From: Sphingobacterium alimentarium
GTDB lineage: Bacteria > Bacteroidota > Bacteroidia > Sphingobacteriales > Sphingobacteriaceae
Direction of reading: 5' to 3'
NCBI RefSeq assembly: GCF_004342685.1
Contig: NZ_SMBZ01000004.1
Coordinates: forward strand, 1 to 64,000
Length of the DNA stretch: 64,000 bases
The notes under the pieces were generated by a model. That model worked only from the letters and a program-made list of their open reading frames with translations, ran no database searches and was not told the DNA's origin. Shown one piece after another: positions 34,771-42,764 of the stretch (positions within the stretch are counted from its first letter, which is position 1; every line of letters begins with the position of its first letter). The translations under genes were made by a program, and so were the position numbers.

Positions 34771-35583
34771 ATGACCGCGAAGAAAAGCATTCCTATTAAA
34801 GACAAACTTACACCTAGCAAGCTTATCAAAATACTACCGTTTGACAACACAAAACACAGTACGAAAGCGCACAAACACAATGGTTATCTTGAATTAGTAT
34901 ATCTTTTTTCTACTACAGGAACACACGAAATTGATGGAAAAAGCGGGGAAATTCAAAATCCTTTCTTGTTAGTAATTCGAAAAAACGCTGTTCATAAATG
35001 GACGTTAAGGACACCAGTAGAAGGGTTTGTTATCCTTCTAAAAAATGAATTTATTGCGAATAGTCTTGACCTAGAAATAGGAAAACTAATCGAAAAAATC
35101 ACGAAGATTGATCACCTAGAATTACAGAATATCACGACCTTAAAGACTATTTTAGAAATACTTGCAACAGAAGAGAATCCAATTGTCATTGAAGGACTTT
35201 TCAAAAGCTTATTAGCCAAAACAGTCGAAAGCAATTCTCCAACAGAAAGTAAGCTGCGTGTTAATTTGTCTCTGTACGATAGTTTTATGGATTTGCTCAT
35301 AAATGAACATAAAATCATTAATAGTGTGGCGCACTACGCCAATTTACTGAATACTTCTCCACAAAATCTGAATGCATCCTGCAAGAAATACACTGATTTG
35401 TCCTCCTCAGAGATCATCGCAAATCACCTCATAAAGGAAGCGAAAAGACTTATCTATTACACCCAAAAAAGTATGTCCGAAATTGCGCATGAACTTGGTT
35501 TTTCGGATAAATCAAATTTTTCCAAATACTTCAAAAAGCACACCGGACATACTCCCAAAGCTTTTAAACAAACTATTAACTAA
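34771..35583 (+). CDS. AraC-family transcriptional regulator
   Basis: 270 aa from ATG 34771 (an upstream TTG gives seven extra residues). The N-terminal part contains a cupin-like sensor (HKHNGYLELVYLFSTTGTHEIDG). The C-terminal AraC HTH pair reads VAHYANLLNTSPQNLNASCKK and MSEIAHELGFSDKSNFSKYF, with the final GHTPKAFK. Divergent from the TSUP gene and convergent with the TonB receptor gene, overlapping its stop by four bases. Target and signal unknown; sulfur-island genes are plausible targets. Confidence 0.87.
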   Translation: MTAKKSIPIKDKLTPSKLIKILPFDNTKHSTKAHKHNGYLELVYLFSTTGTHEIDGKSGEIQNPFLLVIRKNAVHKWTLRTPVEGFVILLKNEFIANSLDLEIGKLIEKITKIDHLELQNITTLKTILEILATEENPIVIEGLFKSLLAKTVESNSPTESKLRVNLSLYDSFMDLLINEHKIINSVAHYANLLNTSPQNLNASCKKYTDLSSSEIIANHLIKEAKRLIYYTQKSMSEIAHELGFSDKSNFSKYFKKHTGHTPKAFKQTIN

Positions 35584-38027
35584 AACTCCTTTTCACCGAA
35601 TTCACTTTTCGGTAATCGAAGGATGTTATTCAATTTTTTGATATTAAAATTCAAATTCAGCAGAATGATATTCTTTTCGTATATATAATTTGTTGTTGTG
35701 AAAAAATCATTGGCATAGGTCGTTATACGTTGTTCATTCACCCCCCAATTACCCAATTCAATATTTTTCCATTGTACCTGTGCTGTTACTGCTCCTTGAT
35801 AAAAGGATTTTGACAAACTAAAATTCGGTGTGATGAAACGACTATCTACACCTTGTAATGTCGGTCTTTCACCCAAATAATTTACATCTACCGCAGCAGT
35901 CCATTGGCGAGGCAAGTTCAAAATACCCGAAGCATTGAAAGAATACACCCAATCTGAATTTTTGTATGTATTTACATAATCCAACACGTCACCTTCTATC
36001 TTGTAATTATACGTATTTGTGCCAAATAGTAGTTTTAAGGATGGTGCAGGTTTCCACTCTCCCCCCACTTCAAGACCATAACGCCTAGCATAATCTGCAT
36101 TGGTAAATACTCGATGCAAAATGGTATCTGCATACACTGAATTAACACGTTGAATCGGGTTTTTTGTATGTTGATAATACACATTCGAAAAGAATAAACC
36201 TTGCGTAAACTTTTTGATCACTCCAGTTTCAAAGTTTGTCACAAATTCAGGCAATAATTCAGCGTCCCCTCGCTCCAGTGTTTCCGAGTGTTCGCGCTCT
36301 GGGATAGGATTCAACTCAAAATTATTATTACGCTGCACTCTCCGCGAAGCCGACATTTTCATTTCCCAACCTTTATCCAATTTATGTTTTATATCGACAC
36401 TCGGATAGAGTTGATGCGTTTGATACGGATATTCTTCTTTGGTATCAACCAGCAACACATCACGCTTGTAGAATTCGTATCGCAGTCCAAAAGCAATATT
36501 GGTATTCGTGTATGCACGGTTGTACTGTGAAAATAACGCATGAACTAAATTATTGGCATTCATTTTCCCAGAAAACTCTGGTATGACTGCAAAATCTCCC
36601 TGTCCAAATTCTTTATTATTATATTTAAAATCGCCATTCTGCCCATCCTTGCGAATCTGATAGCCTGAAATTAATTCAGAATTATCAGTTAACTTCACTT
36701 GATGTTGTGCTGAAGCTCTTACACCATTTATTGGATTGGTGTAAGTATTACGAGTCCATTGAATGGTATCATTTCCATTTTCGATGTTACCATTATTGGT
36801 CGATCCATAAATATCTGCATGCTCATACACCACACCAAAGTCTAGGCTGTGTTTTTTATTCAAGGCCAATTGATAACTCAAATCCATTAAATAAAACTTC
36901 CCCTGTTTGTTCTGCAAATTTGGATTGAAGTATTGCAGTCTATGAATGGTAGAACCATCCACTGTGGAGATTGATTGATTATCGTAATAAATGTCTGCCA
37001 CGCGGTCTTGAAATTTCTTAGACGCCAAAAGACCAAATTGTATCTTTTGATTTTCGGTCAGTTGGTACGCCGTATTGAGACGAGCACCATAGTTATATTT
37101 ATTAAAACTACGTTCACCTTGCGATGGAAACATGGTCTTTTTATCACCTATAATTGTATACACATCGCCATCACGAAAACCCGCATTATCATTGCGCAAA
37201 TAATTAAGTGAACCTTGAATATCTAGTTTATTCATTCTGTATTGGAAGGATACGTCCGAACCAAAGCGCTTCTGTCTTTCTACATTATCATAATCGTCGA
37301 CACTCGGCAAACCATATTGAAGATTCATCAACCAAGCAAAACCATCACTCGAAGGTTTACTTGTTTTAATATTAATCATACCTCCTTTACCATCGGGGTC
37401 ATATTGCGCACGAGGACTGCTTATAAATTCTACCTCTTTTACATCATTAGCAGCTATTTGAGTCAAGATAGTCTGCGCATCTAGGAGTGTCGGCGTGCCA
37501 TTGATCAGCACAATCAAGCCTTTATTACCTCTAACCAAAATTTCGCCTTTTCCATCTAGCGTAATGGAAGGTAAATTTTTAACGATATCCAATGCCGTGC
37601 CTCCTACGGCAGATTTGTATTGGTTCGCTTGATAAACTTGTCGATCACTTTGATGTTGTTGTACCGAATTGGATGCTGTTACATTTACCTCACCAATTTC
37701 TTGGGGTCCTGCAACGATATATATATCACCCAAATTATGTTTACCATTTTTTAACAGGTGAATTAATGTATCCTTTTGCGCGAAACCAATGAACTTAATG
37801 TTTAAAAAATAAGTACCCACTTTTAATTTCTTTATTTCAAATTCACCAGTAGTATTACTCATCGCTCCAGCGATTAATTTTCTTTTTTCATCAAATAATG
37901 AAATACTAGTATGTGCAATACGTTCTTTTGAAATAGATTCTTTGATTGTTCCTACTAAGGTAATGTCTTGAGCGGAAGCGTAAATAAAACTAAATAGGAA
38001 GTAAAATAATAAATGAGCTTTTTTCAC
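35580..38027 (-). CDS. TonB-dependent outer membrane receptor
   Basis: 815 aa. Signal peptide ending in YASAQ, then a CarboxypepD_reg-like domain (about 24-105, TLVGTIKESISKERIAHTSI), a plug with GTALDIVKNLPSITLDGKGEILVRGNKGLIVLINGTP motifs, and a 22-strand-type outer membrane barrel (OMP_b-brl_3 family). No SusD partner is adjacent, so it is not a polysaccharide utilisation locus. The substrate cannot be read from sequence; the place between sulfur genes hints at a sulfur compound or a metal cofactor, but it has no Crp-type site of its own. Confidence 0.88.
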   Translation of the reverse strand: MKKAHLLFYFLFSFIYASAQDITLVGTIKESISKERIAHTSISLFDEKRKLIAGAMSNTTGEFEIKKLKVGTYFLNIKFIGFAQKDTLIHLLKNGKHNLGDIYIVAGPQEIGEVNVTASNSVQQHQSDRQVYQANQYKSAVGGTALDIVKNLPSITLDGKGEILVRGNKGLIVLINGTPTLLDAQTILTQIAANDVKEVEFISSPRAQYDPDGKGGMINIKTSKPSSDGFAWLMNLQYGLPSVDDYDNVERQKRFGSDVSFQYRMNKLDIQGSLNYLRNDNAGFRDGDVYTIIGDKKTMFPSQGERSFNKYNYGARLNTAYQLTENQKIQFGLLASKKFQDRVADIYYDNQSISTVDGSTIHRLQYFNPNLQNKQGKFYLMDLSYQLALNKKHSLDFGVVYEHADIYGSTNNGNIENGNDTIQWTRNTYTNPINGVRASAQHQVKLTDNSELISGYQIRKDGQNGDFKYNNKEFGQGDFAVIPEFSGKMNANNLVHALFSQYNRAYTNTNIAFGLRYEFYKRDVLLVDTKEEYPYQTHQLYPSVDIKHKLDKGWEMKMSASRRVQRNNNFELNPIPEREHSETLERGDAELLPEFVTNFETGVIKKFTQGLFFSNVYYQHTKNPIQRVNSVYADTILHRVFTNADYARRYGLEVGGEWKPAPSLKLLFGTNTYNYKIEGDVLDYVNTYKNSDWVYSFNASGILNLPRQWTAAVDVNYLGERPTLQGVDSRFITPNFSLSKSFYQGAVTAQVQWKNIELGNWGVNEQRITTYANDFFTTTNYIYEKNIILLNLNFNIKKLNNILRLPKSEFGEKEF

Positions 38028-38148
38028 GGTTGTTTTAGATTAATTTCAAATATAGTTTATTGAAAAATAAGAGATTAGCAGATTGTAGAAATGACCACAC
38101 ATTATTCAAATCTACCACGTTTTGGAAATATTAAATTGATTCAAAAAG

Positions 38149-38182
38149 AAACAGGCGAATTATTTCCATAATTCGCCTGTTT
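38149..38182 (-). terminator. Terminator of the YeeE pair
   Basis: A 15-bp arm (38149-38163) pairs with 38168-38182 around the loop TTCC, centred on CAGGCGAAT/ATTCGCCTG. The minus strand continues with TTTCTTTTTG. Confidence 0.8.
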
Positions 38183-38203
38183 AAAATCTTGCTAATAAAA
38201 CTA

Positions 38204-38617
38204 TTAGTGAGGAAGCTTGTCCTTTAACAAACCATAAATCCATGTCCCCGCCACTGCACTAGCTAATACCACAAGCATGGGTAAATATCCCGCGCCTGTT
38301 AATACAAAAATAGGTCCGGGACATGCTCCAGCTAAAGCCCAGCCTAATCCAAATATTGTCCCACCTACCGCGTACCGTGTAAATGATTTCTCTTTATCCG
38401 GAATTACAATAGCTTTATTATCTATATCTTTTACATTCTTTCTTTTAATGATTTGAATCAAAATCACACCAGTCGCCAAGGCAGTTCCCATCAGGCCAAA
38501 CATGTGAAAGGATTGAAAATTGAACATTTCGTAAATTCTAAACCATGAAGCGGCTTCGGACTTATACATCAGTATCCCGAAGAATACACCTACCAACAAA
38601 AACACTATATTTCTCAT
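38204..38617 (-). CDS. YeeE/YedE-type transporter, second half (DUF6691)
   Basis: 137-aa membrane protein with four helices. The conserved motif GWALAGACPGPIFVLTGAG contains the sulfur-relay cysteine of YeeE/YedE family proteins, which take up thiosulfate through a chain of cysteines. The partner gene ends 8 bp upstream; together they make the equivalent of one full-length YeeE. Confidence 0.87.
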   Translation of the reverse strand: MRNIVFLLVGVFFGILMYKSEAASWFRIYEMFNFQSFHMFGLMGTALATGVILIQIIKRKNVKDIDNKAIVIPDKEKSFTRYAVGGTIFGLGWALAGACPGPIFVLTGAGYLPMLVVLASAVAGTWIYGLLKDKLPH

Positions 38618-38625
38618 GTGAATAA

Positions 38626-39189
38626 TTAGAATAAAAGTGGAAAAATAAGGTGAATCATGACGATACCACCGACGAAGAAACCGATTGTTGCGATTAAAGA
38701 AGGTAATTGCAAATTACTAATTCCTGATATCGAATGACCTGACGTACATCCTCCTGCATAACGCGCACCGAAGCCTACAAGAAGACCACCTACAATTAAT
38801 ATAGCCATTACTTTAGGGTCACGAATAGCTTCTGGTCCGAAAAACTCGGAAGGCACATACGCTATGCCTGCGCTCTCAATTCCCATGTCTTCGAGCTGCA
38901 TGATAGTTTTAGGATTCAAATCTGGAGATTGACCCGCTCCGAGATAATTAGAAGCAATAAACCCTCCAATCATAGCCCCTATGACCATTAGAAGGTTCCA
39001 CTTTTGGCTACGCCAATTGAATTTAAAGAATGATGACGTTTTACCGGCTCCGCATAGGGTACACATCGTACGTAAGTTGGACGACATCCCAAAATTTTTT
39101 CCCAGATACAGCAATACAAACATCGTAATTGCTATAAGAGGCCCACCTACATACCAGGGCCAGGGTGCTAAAATCATTTCCATAATCAA
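38626..39189 (-). CDS. YeeE/YedE-type thiosulfate transporter, first half
   Basis: 187-aa membrane protein with about five helices. The conserved cysteines are in MCTLCGAG and in GFGARYAGGCTSGHSISG, the signature of the YeeE family. Thiosulfate import through a cysteine relay is known for this family. First gene of a two-gene operon with a Crp-type site at 39231. A second in-frame ATG two codons later is equally possible as start. Confidence 0.88.
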   Translation of the reverse strand: MIMEMILAPWPWYVGGPLIAITMFVLLYLGKNFGMSSNLRTMCTLCGAGKTSSFFKFNWRSQKWNLLMVIGAMIGGFIASNYLGAGQSPDLNPKTIMQLEDMGIESAGIAYVPSEFFGPEAIRDPKVMAILIVGGLLVGFGARYAGGCTSGHSISGISNLQLPSLIATIGFFVGGIVMIHLIFPLLF

Positions 39190-39200
39190 TTAATTTTATA

Positions 39201-39244
39201 CAAATGTCCTGAAGTATTTTTAACCTATCAGTTACATTTGTTAC
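39201..39244 (-). promoter_or_regulatory. Crp-type site and -7 box before the YeeE pair
   Basis: GTTACATTTGTTAC (39231-39244, centre 39237.5) and GACATTTG (39201-39208, minus strand; TAnnTTTG-like), with 36.5 bp between centre and box edge. Confidence 0.65.
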
Positions 39245-39281
39245 ATAAGAAAAGGGGGTAGATAAAAAGTAATTTTATACG

Positions 39282-39386
39282 TCATTTCGACGAGGAACAA
39301 GGAGAAATCCCAAAATCTAAATGGAATAAGCTGAATTCAACACTATTATTTTGGTATCTAAAGATTTCTCTCCTTGATTGAAATGA
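39282..39386. repeat. Imperfect palindromic intergenic repeat
   Basis: TCATTTCGACGAGGAACAAG plus GAGAAATC (39282-39309) mirrors GATTTCTCTCCTTGATTGAA plus ATGA (39363-39386). The sequence resembles the palindromic elements starting GTCATTTCGACGAGGAACGAG that are dispersed in Sphingobacteriaceae and Flavobacteriaceae genomes. This copy has decayed. Confidence 0.6.
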
Positions 39387-39426
39387 ATGGACAGCAATGA
39401 AATGTCATCCACATCGTTTTTTCTTT

Positions 39427-40065
39427 TTATTTGACAAGTATCTCAATACTATTGCGGTTGAGCTTGATTCGTCCTTCTGTTTCCAAAGCCTTGAGGAGTC
39501 GTGACACCACCACACGCGAGGTATTGAGTTCTTTCGCTATATCTTGATGGGTTTTGTACACTACGTTACTATTCTCAATTTTACTTTTTTCGAAAAGATA
39601 ATTCAACAACCGATCATTCATATCCATGAAGGCAATAGTATCCACGGCATTCAACAATTCGTTGAAGCGGTTATTGTAGCTTTCAAACACAAAAGCCATC
39701 CAACTTTTGTATTTACCGATCCATTCCGACATTTTCTGAACAGGAATCATCAAAATCTCGCCCGGCACCTCGCCGATGGCACGGATCTCACTCTGTTTTT
39801 CACCTAAACAACAAGTCATAGACATTGCACAGGTATCCCCACGCTCCAGGTAGTAAAGCAACAATTCGCCACTGTCGTAATCTTCGCGCATCACTTTGAT
39901 CGCACCCGACAACAACAAAGGCATAGTCTTTATATATTGATTGTAGTCAATCAGTACATCACCTTCTTTGAATTGTACTACCTTAGCAATAGACTCTATT
40001 TCCTCCAATAGCTCTGACTCGAAAATATCTCCATAGGAATTAATCAGTAAATCGTGCATATCCAT
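39427..40065 (-). CDS. Crp/Fnr-family regulator with cysteine cluster
   Basis: 212 aa. Residues 1-130 are a cyclic nucleotide-binding-like domain; the C-terminal winged helix has the recognition motif HQDIAKELNTSRVVVSRLLKAL. The sensor domain holds C79, C85 and C86 (GDTCAMSMTCCLG), with no Fnr-type iron-sulfur cluster pattern. The gene has a perfect GTAACA-GT-TGTTAC palindrome in its own promoter, and the same site recurs at four sulfur promoters, so it probably is the activator of the island and of itself. The cysteines may sense persulfide or redox state. Confidence 0.86.
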   Translation of the reverse strand: MDMHDLLINSYGDIFESELLEEIESIAKVVQFKEGDVLIDYNQYIKTMPLLLSGAIKVMREDYDSGELLLYYLERGDTCAMSMTCCLGEKQSEIRAIGEVPGEILMIPVQKMSEWIGKYKSWMAFVFESYNNRFNELLNAVDTIAFMDMNDRLLNYLFEKSKIENSNVVYKTHQDIAKELNTSRVVVSRLLKALETEGRIKLNRNSIEILVK

Positions 40066-40081
40066 CCGCTTTGTTATTATA

Positions 40082-40124
40082 CAAAATTAACCAAAAAATT
40101 ATGTTAGAATGTAACAGTTGTTAC
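40082..40124 (-). promoter_or_regulatory. Crp-type site and -7 box before the crp-like gene
   Basis: GTAACAGTTGTTAC (40111-40124), perfect arms GTAACA/TGTTAC, and TAATTTTG (40082-40089, minus strand), a full TAnnTTTG match. Centre to box edge is 35.5 bp, one base shorter than in the other copies. Confidence 0.7.
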
Positions 40125-40144
40125 ACTATCATTAAAAGGATTTG

Positions 40145-40590
40145 TCAATTATTTGCCTTTTTTTTCTTGGCTGTTAGAATGGTATGCGTATCGCTCGTAG
40201 TCTCCGAAGTTTTATACGCTACCTTGAATGTTTTTAGATCAGAGAATTTGGTCTTAATAAGATTTTCCTTCAAGGTGTCCAGATTGTGATAATAGAAGTA
40301 AACACGCCCCCATACACCACTTTGAAACCAGAGGCCTCTGCTTCTCCTACAAAGCTGATATATATCAGACCATTTTCGTTGAGTAAATTGTAGGCATTCT
40401 CAATCAATTGACTACTCTTGATCAGACAAATAGGGAAGACAAAAGCCACAAATAATCGCATCATAGGAATCCGTAAGCTCCCCAATGTGGCGACTATCCA
40501 TCACATCAAAATGAGCCGTCGGATTGTTCTTTTTAGCTAGCTCGATCATGTTGGGAGAAGTATTTAGGGATTAGCACCTTGTTGATCACC
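40145..40590 (-). pseudogene. Class I SAM methyltransferase fragment
   Basis: Three frames of the minus strand together encode NTSPNMIELAKKNNPTAHF, then YDAIICGFCLPYL, LIENAYNLLNENGLIYISF and a tail ending TILTAKKKK, typical of a methyltransferase after motif I. The 5' third is absent and at least two frameshifts or stops lie within it. It is a remnant and cannot make an enzyme. Confidence 0.7.
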
Positions 40591-40655
40591 TCCGGATCAA
40601 TCGTACTCGACAAAGCCTTCGTCATATCTTTATCCTGCAATATAGCAGCCTTCAG
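40583..40655 (-). pseudogene. Downstream part of a gene interrupted by the insertion sequence
   Basis: Minus-strand frame AAILQDKDMTKALSSTIDPE plus VINKVLIP, which continues the frame found at 42087-42230 once the insertion sequence and one copy of its 8-bp target are removed. It then runs into the methyltransferase fragment, so the gene is broken a second time here. Confidence 0.55.
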
Positions 40656-40724
40656 GGATCATACCGAAAAGTTGGGGGGAATATTAAATAATTCTTAGTT
40701 TAGCATCTTTAATACAGATATCCC

Positions 40725-41078
40725 TTGCAAGACGCTGAACGTAAATTACTATCCCTATTGCTGCCCGAAGGGCTGTTAGAATATTTCGATATCATAGAAG
40801 TTATTCAAAGAGATAAACAACTCCATATTCATCTTGATGAAAAAAACATAGTTTCCTCGGGATATGAAAACATTAAATTAGAATCTAAAGGCTTTATGCC
40901 TTCAGCCGAGATTAGTGATTTTCCTATTCGTGGTCAGAAAGTTACACTTCATGTCAGGCGTAGGCGATGGACGGTGATAGATACAGGAAAGATCATTACC
41001 AGAGATTGGAATCTTGTTCGCCAAGGTGCTCGAATGACTACGGAATTCGGGATTTTTTTAAAGGGCATATTTGGATAA
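40725..41078 (+). CDS. ISAon1-family transposase, N-terminal region protein
   Basis: 117 aa, cytoplasmic DNA-binding half of a split ISL3-type transposase (LLSLLLPEGLLEYFDI, and RRRRWTVIDTGKIITRDWNL). Its stop overlaps the TTG start of the second frame (TTGGATAA), so the downstream frame is probably translated by reinitiation; it is in the +1 frame, so a classical -1 slip does not fit. Confidence 0.82.
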   Translation: MQDAERKLLSLLLPEGLLEYFDIIEVIQRDKQLHIHLDEKNIVSSGYENIKLESKGFMPSAEISDFPIRGQKVTLHVRRRRWTVIDTGKIITRDWNLVRQGARMTTEFGIFLKGIFG

Positions 41079-42054
41079 CCATCCCGTCAGTGCTAATCTC
41101 TTGGGACTTTTCTTCCATGTAGATGGTAAACAACTTCAGGAACAGTACAAGAACCATCTGAGCGATTTTCACGATTGGGATCAGAAGCATCATGCGGAGA
41201 ACTGGACGCTCTTCCCCCAAAATATATCGGAACACCTTAGTATTGACGAGACGAGCTTTAGCAATGGAGACTTATACACCATCGTAAGCAGTAAATCTGC
41301 TAAAGGTAGGAAGGGGACGATCTTAGCTACCATAAAAGGGACAAAAGCAGAAGACATTATTCGTGTCTTGGAACGAATTCCCTCACGCTCCAGAAATAAA
41401 GTTCGTGAAGTTACGATGGACATGGCCCCAAATATGGCAAAAGCCATCCGTAGATGCTTTCGAAACTCCAGACGTGTAATAGATAGATTTCATGTCCAGA
41501 AATTAGCCTATGATGCCGTGCAGGAGCTGCGCATCAAATATCGTTGGGAAGTATTGGATGAGGAAAGTAGGGCAATCGCTGAGGCCAGAAAGCGGGGCAA
41601 TCCTTATGAACCCGAGCTGTTGTCAAACGGAGACTCCATCAAACAACTTTTGGCCAGATCAAGACACCTCTTGTTTAAACATTCTAGCAGATGGACAGAA
41701 AGTCAAAAACACCGAGCGGAGCTCTTGTTTCTACGATTCCCTAAACTAAAAAAGGCTTATGACATCGGTATAGCATTGGGAGATATCTTTAATAAATGCA
41801 AGGATAAGACCCTGGCATTTACAAAACTAGGCTTATGGCATAACCAGGTTGAGAACTCCGGAATATTATCTTTTGAAAGTGTGGCAAGATCCATTGCAGC
41901 ACACCACCCGGAAATCCTACATTATTTCGATAATCGTAGTACGAATGCTTCAGCCGAATCCTTCAATGCAAAACTGAAAGCCTTTAGAAGTGTGTCCCGG
42001 GGTGTTAGAGACACTACTTTCTTCCTATATCGGGTGATGAAATTATATGCTTAA
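41071..42054 (+). CDS. ISAon1-family transposase, DDE catalytic protein
   Basis: 327 aa with the DDE_Tnp_ISL3 domain. The catalytic acids lie in LSIDETSF, VTMDMAPNM and NASAESFNAKLK, with the DRFHVQKLAYDA motif after the second D. The frame opens only after a stop at 41059-41061, so the start is TTG 41071 or an equivalent in the overlap. The coding region looks intact, so the element may be active. Confidence 0.87.
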   Translation: MDNHPVSANLLGLFFHVDGKQLQEQYKNHLSDFHDWDQKHHAENWTLFPQNISEHLSIDETSFSNGDLYTIVSSKSAKGRKGTILATIKGTKAEDIIRVLERIPSRSRNKVREVTMDMAPNMAKAIRRCFRNSRRVIDRFHVQKLAYDAVQELRIKYRWEVLDEESRAIAEARKRGNPYEPELLSNGDSIKQLLARSRHLLFKHSSRWTESQKHRAELLFLRFPKLKKAYDIGIALGDIFNKCKDKTLAFTKLGLWHNQVENSGILSFESVARSIAAHHPEILHYFDNRSTNASAESFNAKLKAFRSVSRGVRDTTFFLYRVMKLYA

Positions 42055-42086
42055 AAATCTAGCCCCCCAACTTTTCGGTATGATCC

Positions 42087-42230
42087 GCCTTCAGGTCGTT
42101 AATATTCTCTTCGACGATATCTTTTACGCGCTTGGAGACAAGACCCTTAAATCCACGATTCCATTTCTGAAAAAGCAAATAGGGAGTACCTAATAGCGAA
42201 AGAATGGGGAGAATCCAAAATCAAAAGCTT
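42087..42230 (-). pseudogene. Upstream part of the gene interrupted by the insertion sequence
   Basis: Minus-strand frame encoding WILPILSLLGTPYLLFQKW and then FKGLVSKRVKDIVEENINDL up to the insertion point. It is a fragment of a membrane or membrane-associated protein of unknown function; a stop codon lies just before the W, so its N-terminus is already lost. Confidence 0.5.
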
Positions 42231-42390
42231 ACGATCAAATATTTAATTTTCAAAAAGGAAATATCTCAAAATAACAGCCAATTATTTTCTTACATTTTGA
42301 TTTAAACAATTAAAATATATTCCAATCACTCTAAGTTACCTCAACTTAACAATAGCAAAATTTATATATATATTGTCCGAAATATGTCCG

Positions 42391-42420
42391 AAAAAAGAAA
42401 AAACCACTGATTATCAGTGG
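42391..42420 (-). terminator. tRNA-type terminator
   Basis: CCACTGA (42404-42410) pairs with TCAGTGG (42414-42420); the minus strand continues with a T run (42391-42403). Confidence 0.75.
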
Positions 42421-42425
42421 CTTTT

Positions 42426-42447
42426 GTCGGGGTGACAGGACGAATCC
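42426..42447 (-). repeat. 3' end of a tRNA-Pro gene (remnant or attachment site)
   Basis: The minus strand reads GGATTCGTCCTGTCACCCCG then AC, followed by a terminator. TCCTGTCACCCCGAC is the 3' T-arm and acceptor end of Bacteroidota tRNA-Pro. No 5' half is present in the following 100 bases. Tyrosine recombinases commonly leave such copies when they integrate in tRNA genes. Confidence 0.6.
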
Positions 42448-42657
42448 ATTACCCTTCAAATATCTATTAATCAATAAATTGACTTCTTTGTTGAAGAACT
42501 ACTCACCGTTTTCCTCACATATAATTTGTGATTCGATGGTGCAAATATAGCCAATTTAACCCAATGGGCAATACATTTTAGGGCTTTTTTCAAAAAGATT
42601 AATATAACTTCAATTGGATTTTTAAAAAATATCTTACATGAATGTAATATATAACTG

Positions 42658-42673
42658 GTAACCATTTAGTAAC
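42658..42673. repeat. Candidate attachment repeat A
   Basis: GTAACCATTTAGTAAC; matches GTAACnnTTTAGTAAC at 49078 and 63761 with two variable positions. Confidence 0.4.
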
Positions 42674-42764
42674 ATATTTCCTTATAGATCTTTAGTCAAT
42701 AAAAAGTATAGTGCTCAATCACTATACTTTCAAAGATTTTATATTTGTTAGAGTATTTACAAAT

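Larger units (their letters stand above)
40656..42086 (+). mobile_element. ISAon1-like insertion sequence (ISL3-type), 1431 bp
   Basis: Terminal inverted repeats start GGATCATACCGAAAAGTTGG at 40656 and end with the complement at 42086 (about 24 bp, near perfect). An 8-bp direct repeat GCCTTCAG flanks it (40648-40655 and 42087-42094). It holds two overlapping transposase frames. The 8-bp duplication and GG ends agree with the ISL3 group. Intact ends and duplications imply a recent insertion. Confidence 0.92.
42231..42764. other. Junction region without intact gene
   Basis: About 530 AT-rich bases with the direct repeat TGTCCGAAA (about 42374-42391), the tRNA-Pro 3' remnant and terminator, and a candidate attachment repeat at 42658. 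No coding frame is convincing. Confidence 0.5.

Noticed and set aside
41062..41078. Programmed -1 frameshift between the two transposase frames
   Set aside because: The second frame is +1 relative to the first and opens only after a stop at 41059-41061. Reinitiation at TTG in TTGGATAA fits better.
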